From positions 16,865,877 to 16,929,876 of the forward strand of contig OX578282.1 of assembly GCA_951217055.1 (NCBI GenBank): a DNA stretch of 64,000 nt, in the 5' to 3' direction. Numbering within the stretch: position 1 is the first letter of the stretch; each line of letters begins with the position of its first letter. This DNA comes from Gerris lacustris (taxonomy: Eukaryota; Arthropoda; Insecta; Hemiptera; Gerridae). Below the pieces are notes generated by a model that did no database searches, was not told the origin of the DNA, and was given only the letters and a program-made list of their open reading frames with translations. Both the position numbers and the translations under genes were made by a program. This document shows positions 51,001-60,000 of the stretch, one piece after another.

Positions 51001-54000
51001 ATATTTATTTTTTTAACCTAAAAAATAAATAAATAAAATAAAATAACATTTAAATAAAAAAATACATAAACAAATAATATTTCAAATAAAGTGATAATAA
51101 TAAGTGATTTAAATTGATTTAAATAAACACAAAAATATCAATTCAACACAGGAAATGGAAGTGAATAAGCAGTTGTTCACTTAAATAAAACATAATAGAC
51201 ATAGTTAATAATATATAATTGTTAATAACAATAATTGGGCATAATAAAAAGCATTGGGAATAAAATTAGTTAGTAACAATAATGTTTATTTATTACCATC
51301 CAATAAAGAAGTTAAAAACCAAACCAGTCACTAAAATAAAGAGTTCCCAATAATCCACTAAAATATAAAACCATATCATTTCAATTTATTTTATCAAAAA
51401 CATTTTAAATTTAGAATTTTTAAAGTAAATTGTAAAATTATTTCTTCAAGATTTAACTAAATACGCTGTACAATTATGTGAATACAATTCAATACAAAAA
51501 AACGACCTTACAGTATTCTCACAACTAGAATTTGTGCGTTGACAGCGCGGGAAAAACTAGCAAATGGGATGACGAGCCAATGAGAGCTTGAGATTTTCCC
51601 GGACAAAAGATCGGGCCAACTAGGCATAGATAAATGTCTCTAGTGGAGGGGAGAGGTCCTCTGGATAAACGCTGCCCCACCCCTACCCACAGACCTAGTG
51701 GCTTTATTTTTTCCCCCAGAGAGGTTGGCCAATCTGTGTGTCACTCAATTTCCCGCGGTGTCAACGCACTAATTCTAGTTGTGAGAATACTGTAGTCTAC
51801 ATTAAAATCATTTGTATAAATTTTAATAATCAGAGATAGATAATTGTGAAACTGTCATTCACTAATTTCAATGACCATCTGAAAAAATATTTAGGTGAGT
51901 TCTAAAAATCCTTCCACCACAGGTGAGTTAAAGTGGGTTCATAGCACATGTTGTTAACCCATAAAAATATATTCATGACGTCATGGAGACATTTACTGCA
52001 TGTTTTCCCTCACCCTTCTTTCCTTAAGCACTTACGCACCATTCCGTTCAGGTTATAAAAAAAGCTGATTATATTATTAAAATACAATGATACTTATTTA
52101 TAAAAGGATGGTTTGAAAATTAAAAAAAAAGAGTATATTTAATAATTACTATGTAAATAGATGACTTGAAAAATTAAATCAAAAATATACACTAGATGGA
52201 AGAGGACTGCAAGGTTTCATTAAGTTTAACGTCAAGGCAAAAAAGTTGGTAATTAAACCAACCTTTCTCCCGCCATGTTATGATATAACAGCCATAGATT
52301 ATTTTCTTACGCACTTCAAAAATGTGTGCTATGAACAGGCCCCAATTTGAGGTACCTTGCGCCTGAGCTAATTATTGGCCTGACAAAGGGGGATTCAAAA
52401 TGTAAAAGGAGGCTTTTGATTTTCGCTTCTATTCTTCCTTCTCACAAGAGTTTGGCGCACCACTATAACCGGTGCCCTGGCCAAAAGCATAGTCTACCCA
52501 TTGGTAAATCTGGGCCATGCTATGAACCTACTTTTACTATTATCTTAGAGCCAAATGATTGTAAGTAAAAATTAGCAATTACAGGAGAACTATTTACTAC
52601 AAGCTAAAAACGGGGTAGAAGAAGTTCTAATACTTTACTATAATTATCTTTCAATGTAATGCAGTACATACGACAGAAAGTTTCTTTTGTAAATGGACTT
52701 ACAAGGTAAAAATAGATTTACCTTGCTAAAGGTCTAAGTTGTGTAAAATCATTAAAAGTATTTTCTGTAAATCGTCACAATTTTTTATCTTAAATTTGTT
52801 TTCTTTCAGTAATTGTCTAATTGACATCTAGACTGACTAACTCTTATTTCAAAATCTAATTAATTAATAAGTACCTATTTATTTACCCTTGAAGACACCA
52901 ACATTTAATAAATTATAAACAATTTATATTATTATATATTAAATAGATTAATTGATTTTATTTACTTTGATTCACTAAAAATTAAGACTTTTTTAAAAAC
53001 TTTTTGGCTAACTAACTATACGATAAAAATATTAAATCTAATTTGTATTTATATTTATATATTTATTGAAAATATACAATTTCTTATAAAAAAAAAAACT
53101 TAAACAAATTTAAAAAATATTTAAAAATAACGAGATATTAGTAAAATTGGTAGAGTGATCTACTCTTCAAAGAAGAAAAACTTAATAAAAGTAATAAGAA
53201 AATCCCATCGGATAAAATATTAAAATATTTTAGGGAAAAGACTTTACCCCTAAAACTTAGTTTAAAAAGATATTTTATAGAATTTTTTATTTGAATATAA
53301 TATTTTTTAATAAAAATATCATAGAGTAAATAAAATGCCAGACAAAATTTGTTTAATTTGAAAAACAATATTAGCTTGATTTATAGACATAAATTTATTT
53401 TATTAATAAAAAAAACATTATTTTTAAGAGATCAAAGAACTACTCTACATAAAAACATTATTGTTCAATTTTTAAAACAGCTTTCAGCCTCTACAGGGTT
53501 TATCATTAGTGCCTAATAAAATAGACCGCCAATTAGTGTGGCACATAGCTTTCTCGCATCCTATCAAGTACTTTATTGATTTTATGCTTTTACAAGCCAT
53601 CATTGTCTAATTTATTTAATTGTTTGCCCTTTTTTTTAAATACGTCAAAATTATGTTGTTTTTATATGAATTAAAGTATCAATTTAGCAAAAGTTAATGA
53701 GAGCAGACGGTTGAAATTAAGATCGTCATAATGAAGATCGTAAAAATATGGGATACGTCAAAACAAATAAAATAACTTGCGGATTTTTTCCGAACTAACT
53801 TTCCATACAGCAAAATTTGATGAAAACTAATTAATATCTGCTAAAAGATAGCTATAAGTATTAAAATAATGCATTGTGATCATGTTCTGAGCTATTCTAA
53901 AAGTTTCAAGTGCCTAGCTATTCGGGAAGTTAGTTAGAAATCGATTGCCAGATTTGTACCTGACAAACAAACAAACAAGAAAGCAAGCTAATAAAAACGT

Positions 54001-57000
54001 AGTAATAAATGTATGGCAATATAAAAAGGAAAATCTATATTCATAAATTGGTTGACATTAATATTTAAAAAAACATTAGTTAAGAAGCAGGAATTTACAG
54101 GTATTATTCATTGTAAAACAACAAAAATGTAATAATATATTCTACCTAAAATGTAAATATTTGTTAGAAACATAACTTATACATTTTTTAATTTTAATCA
54201 TGCTTTATACATATAATTTACCTTAGTATTAAATAAAGCCTTAAACCAAATGTGATAAAGATTTTAATTCTTTACAAATAAACATATTATGAACTACGTG
54301 TTTTATTTTAAATTTATTTTTTAATTAAAATTTTATTAGAAACACTTCGACGGGTATTAAATCAGGTAATTAGGAAATCAGCAGGTTGTGAAAAAAAAAA
54401 TTAAAAAAATAAAAATAAAAATAGGTACGTGATATTAAAGAATATCATTGTAAGGAATATTCGTACCTTTGGGTCCAGCTGAACCATCTAGTCCCGTATC
54501 TCCCTACAAATAACATCTTATTGTAAAAAATGTATATCAAAATAAAATAAAAACATATCTCTCAAAGTTTATAAAATAAAATTATTAGAGAAAAACAAAG
54601 TCAAAAAAGCTTATTTTAAAAAAGACTAAACAAAAATCCCGTTAGTTTATATATTATTTCAGCCACCAATGTTTTTAATAAATTAATAAAATGAAATAAT
54701 AATTATAAAGCCCCAAAAGCATTAGTTAAATTCTAGAATAATAAAATAGTCAACAATATCTAGAATTGATAAATTTTAGTTAAATTTAGTTAAAACTCTT
54801 ACAGTTATAATATTGATAAATCAAGAACAGGACAATATTTAGTATTTCAATAAGTAAAGCTGCCGAATGAAAATATTTTAATTAATAAAATGTATGTCTA
54901 AACCCCGGCTGTGAGTTCGAATCCCAGCGGGGTAAGACATGTTTCACACTAATGATCTCATCGATTAGACGAGTAAAGTGGCCGGATAACCCCCGTCCTG
55001 TAATAACCCTGGCAGTAATCGGGACTAAAACCGAAAAGAAAAAAAAAAATATAATAAAATGTTACTCTATATTATTGTGAATATTAAACAGGGGGTTACA
55101 GATTGCACGGCACTATTTTAGGGATGTTTCAAGCACACAATGAACAAAATTTCAATTTCAAAAGCTGCAGAATCTAACAAGAGTTGTTCTGATGCTATAA
55201 GACTTGCTAGAGAAACATAGATTCGACGTGCTTAATGCTGCATTAAATAAAACAAGACGGCCACTTTGAATAGTTAGTTAATCTAACAATTTAATCCAGT
55301 CGTTAAATGACAGCAAAATAATTTTTTGGGGAAAAAAAACTTTCGAAAACTCTAAAAGATTATCTCTTAACACATATAATAAACATTGTACTAAAAATTA
55401 ATAGATCAATTATTATATTAAAATAAAAATATGTATATTTATTTTTTATTTTATTTAGACAAACTAATTAATTTTATCCTTTAAATTAGATTTAAAAGTA
55501 GTAAGTTTAAATAAAAAATCAATTGACAAAAAATAAAAATAAAACCTAATATTGCGATTTAAATACATTTAGTGGAATCTCCGTCAGTTTTATATTATAT
55601 TAAAGTTCAAGAGTCCGTGGTAGCTCATAGCTACCAGTTGTGCTTTATCAATGGCAAGGGGCCCTATTCTCAGTGTTGTTATAATATGCACTTGTCACGT
55701 AGGAGGGTACTAAATAAGTAGCTACTTAAGTGATGTGGCATCCATCCATAAAAGAATGTCTAAAATATGGTTTATACAGTTAGTAGAATGACAAACCAAT
55801 CCCAAATCATCCATTATATAAATAGTTTTAAAGCCCTTTACCAGGCCTAAGCCCTTAAAGGGCTGTTGTCCTAAGTATTGTTACTATATTTACTAATACC
55901 AAATACCAAAGGCTAACTTTTGACGTGGTGGGGGTAGAACTTTCAAATTTTAAAGTACTAAAGCTTATTTAATTAAAAAACAGCTAGTTTATTATTGCCC
56001 AATAACACAAAATATAATAATAAAATAATATTAGTAAAAATAAGCATAAAATTATGTTGTGTTACAACTTACCAGGCTCTGTTGGTAAATTATTTAGAAG
56101 GGGGGCCACCAATTTTTGATTAATATACAGTAACTTGACCTCACACTAAAAAGCTTATCTACACGTTTAAAGCTACAATACTTACAAAATATGTTACACT
56201 AATCTACAATATGAAAAAAAGCATATTTCCTTCGTTCTAAAATAATATACAAGTGTATTTATTTTTCTATAACTATTTAAATTTATCATTTTATAAGAGA
56301 AAATTAAATATTTAAAAAAACAAAAAAAAAAAAACAGAAATATTGGCACTTCTTCAGATTGTGTACGGAATGTACATCTTCAGACTGTTACTCCCCTTAT
56401 AAAAACAGGTGTGTGATATTCCTTTGTCTCAAAGTACATTGGACTAAACGTATCTTTGTCTTAATAGTTATTTAGTCAAAGTCATTTATATTCTAAAAAA
56501 AAGGGGGGGGGGGGGAGTAACGACAATCTAAAGAAGTACCAAAATATTTATCTTAGAATCAAGGAAATGGAAAAACCCAAAAACAAATATATAAGTAAAG
56601 AAAAAACAGAATATTAACACAAAAATAAAAATAAAAGTCCATCCATTTTATGCTTAGAAGCCTTCTTTTACTTTTTAGTTTATTTATTTCTTTTTATAAG
56701 TTAAATAAATAAAAAATTAAACTTCACACATTTTTTTTATCAAAGATGTGAATTCAAGAAAAAATAAAAGTAAAAAAATAGCAATCAAGTTTTTGTATTT
56801 TGAAGAATTTAACCCACTCTAAATTGCTTCTATGGCAAATGTGGAAAATCAACTAAATGCGGAAGATTTTGAAAGGTAATTTTATATATTTATCTTTCTT
56901 CTATAAAGCCAACTTTAGAGTTTAATATGGAAGATATTAAGAATTATGTAAACAAAAATAATTCGTAAATGTGGAGTTTAGTTTACATTACATCAGGGAG

Positions 57001-60000
57001 TCTTCATTTAGACCTTAATATGTATGTAATGTAATATAAATATATATTTAATTAATATTTGATACTCTACTACTTTGGTACAGATTACCTAGCAGAGAGA
57101 TATCTTTGAATATAATAATACGAGCCGTTAAGCCTGTGGCAAAGGGGCTTAATTTTATACTTAGAAAAAAATGTAATATTAAGTAAATTAATTTAGATAT
57201 CTATTTAAATAAGTTATTATGTATATCTATTTGAAGACCAACAAATCAAAACAAACCTTATCTTTATTGGAATGAATGTGGTTGCTATAACAAATAAATG
57301 TAGCTTAGCCATAACAAATAATTTTGATACCTATTTAGATAAGTTATAATGTATATTTATTTGAAGACCAACAAATCAAAACAAACCTTATCTTTATCGG
57401 AATAAATGTGGTAGCTATAATAAATAAATGTAGCTTAGCTATAACAAATAATTTTGAGGTGAGTGGTTGGGACAATACTCTATTATATAAATGATTATTT
57501 TTGAAAACAAGACCTTTGAATTTAAAATCATGGGTACTATATTAACATAAATTTAATTATTTTTTTTTTTTCAAATGGATAGTTAAAATAAATTTGAACA
57601 CTAAATGAAAATTGTGATTAATAGAAATATAACATTTTCCACAATAAATAAAATTTTAAAAGATGGATGGACCAAAAAAAAAAAAAAAAAAAAAAATCAA
57701 ATAAAGCGTTAAAAATAATTTATACACAGCAGAAGTTTTAACCAAAATATAAAATAAAAATATCACACATCTACAAAGTCTATCACAAAATAAAAATGTA
57801 ATTAGGTCTAATAAGTAAAAGTACAATATAATTGAATTTAAAATCAAACTAATTGAAAATATATAAAAGCAACAAAATAAATTTAATTTGAAACTTAAGG
57901 AAAATATCAGATGGATGCAGGAAGCAATTAATGGTAACACCTTTCCTAAGACTTATTTATCTTCTTTTTATAAATTTATTTATTGGCATAAGTAAAAAAA
58001 ATGATTAGATGAAATTTTGTCACTTTTTAATTATTTGGTATTTTGAAAAGTAATGAAGCTTTTTCATTACATTTTTGGAATATGAAATGATTTCGGAATG
58101 TAAATTTTATTATTTATTTAGTTGTTACTTTTTTTATTTTTTTTTAAAAATGTAAATTTTTGATGGGACTTTAATTATTTGTTTGGTTAAAAGAAGGCCA
58201 CACACGATCAATAGTATTATCAATAAATAAAAGTATTGTCAATACTATTGACCGTATGCCAGTGGCGGATTAAAGGGGGGGGCGGGGGTGGCGACCACCC
58301 CCCCTGGATTATACTTTTTTCCAACGACTACCAAATTTCATATCAGAAATGCATAAAAGCGCTGTTTTGAGAGGTAATATTTTCAAAATTTTCCGAGGGA
58401 GGACCCCCGGCCCCGCAATATATCCTCCTCCCCCCCCCCCCCCCCCAATAATAAACTTCTGACGACGCCAGGCGTCCCGGAGTTGTCCCGTTCTTGGACT
58501 TTAAATCCCGAAATTGTCTCCCGAAAACACTTTTCGGGTCGAAAAGTACGAGTATTTGCTTTGATTCGATGGTCTTCAAATAGATATAATAACTTATCTA
58601 AATTAATTTACTTAATTTAACTATTTTTTTCTAAATATAAAATTTGGTCCGTTGTCATGGGCTTAACGGCTTGTAGATGTATAAAATGAAAATATTAAAA
58701 ATCCTCCTTTAGCTTCCGAGCTTACCGAAGGTAACAAACTGATAAATTTTCGTTAGGTATACATTTTCTTTAGGTATTTTAGACAAAATACCTAAAAATA
58801 AATATTGTAGGTGCGCAACTTTTATTGTGTTACAATAACTATACTTTTAAGTTTGTATTACATTTTTTTTTAAAAATGTACTTGTGTTCATGTTCATACT
58901 TGTTTTCCATCAAACTACACCATACAATCGAGCCAAAAATGACCCTTTTGTGACTAAGTATTAAAATCAAATTTTACCTCAGAAATGCATTTAAGCGCTG
59001 TTTTGAGAGGTCATATTTTCAAATTTTCCCGGGGGAGGACCCCCGGACCCCCCACTATATGCACCCTACAATAATTAACTGCTAACGACACCTATGACTT
59101 ACGGTTAAGATATTTTACTGCAGTCGGGGGGGAGGAATCCTGAGAACTCCCCCCCCCCTTTACTTAGGGCTTTCCATACTCCCGAAACCCCTTGGAGGGT
59201 CAGATCGCCACCCCCTAGATGACACCCTTAATCCGCCACTGCCGTATGCGGGGTTAGTATTGATATATAAAAAAAAAGTATTGATGCAAATTTTTTACTA
59301 AATTGACATATTGACAATAGTATTGTCAATACTATTGATTGTGTGAGGACTGCGTTAGGATTGTTTGTAGATATTTAAATGGGTATCACCGACAATCTGT
59401 GGACTGGCTTAAGAGAGGACCAACCTGGCATTTGCCCAGTAAATTGAGGGAAACTTCAGAAAACTCAAATAGGTTGGGCGGATTTATTTCTCATAAAAAT
59501 AGAAATGAATAAAATAACAACTTTTAGTTGAAAATAAGTGTAAAATTCTCCATATTTGATATATTTTTATCATAAACTAACAAATAAAAAACAAATCATT
59601 AAAAAAATAAAGAAATGTATCACCTTTTATCTAAAAAAAACATGAAAGAATTATTAAATTTCACAAAATAACGATGCTATTTTATCAAATGAATTTAAAT
59701 TAAGTTACTTTCTCAAATATTACCATTTAATCCAATCATTTTATCAATAATAATGACATTAATAAATATAAATTATATTTATCTGATAAAATAGCTTGAA
59801 AAGAAAAAATAAATATAAATAAAATAAAACATGCTGAATTCAAGCAGTATCAAGAGCAAAAATAATAATAATTAAAAATGCTTTACATGCAAAGAAAAAA
59901 AAAAACAATCATGCAGAGATTACAAAATCTTAAGTGAAGCAATCATTTGTATTTTGATATTTTTATTTATTTAGGATTGATTTTTTTTTTTTTTAAATAA

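Larger units (their letters stand above)
49881..54466 (-). other. Intron 3, 4.6 kb
   Basis: It holds the MITEs at 50544-50709, 51511-51792 and 51937-52336 and the repeats at 52344-52530 and 53518-54005. 50718-51510 and 52570-53500 show only AT-rich sequence; the minus frame near 53138-53368 is not supported. No further collagen exon was seen. Confidence 0.7.

Noticed and set aside
53138..53368. 76-codon minus frame rich in Phe, Leu, Lys, Ser
   Set aside because: Composition is that of translated AT-rich DNA; no splice or start support.
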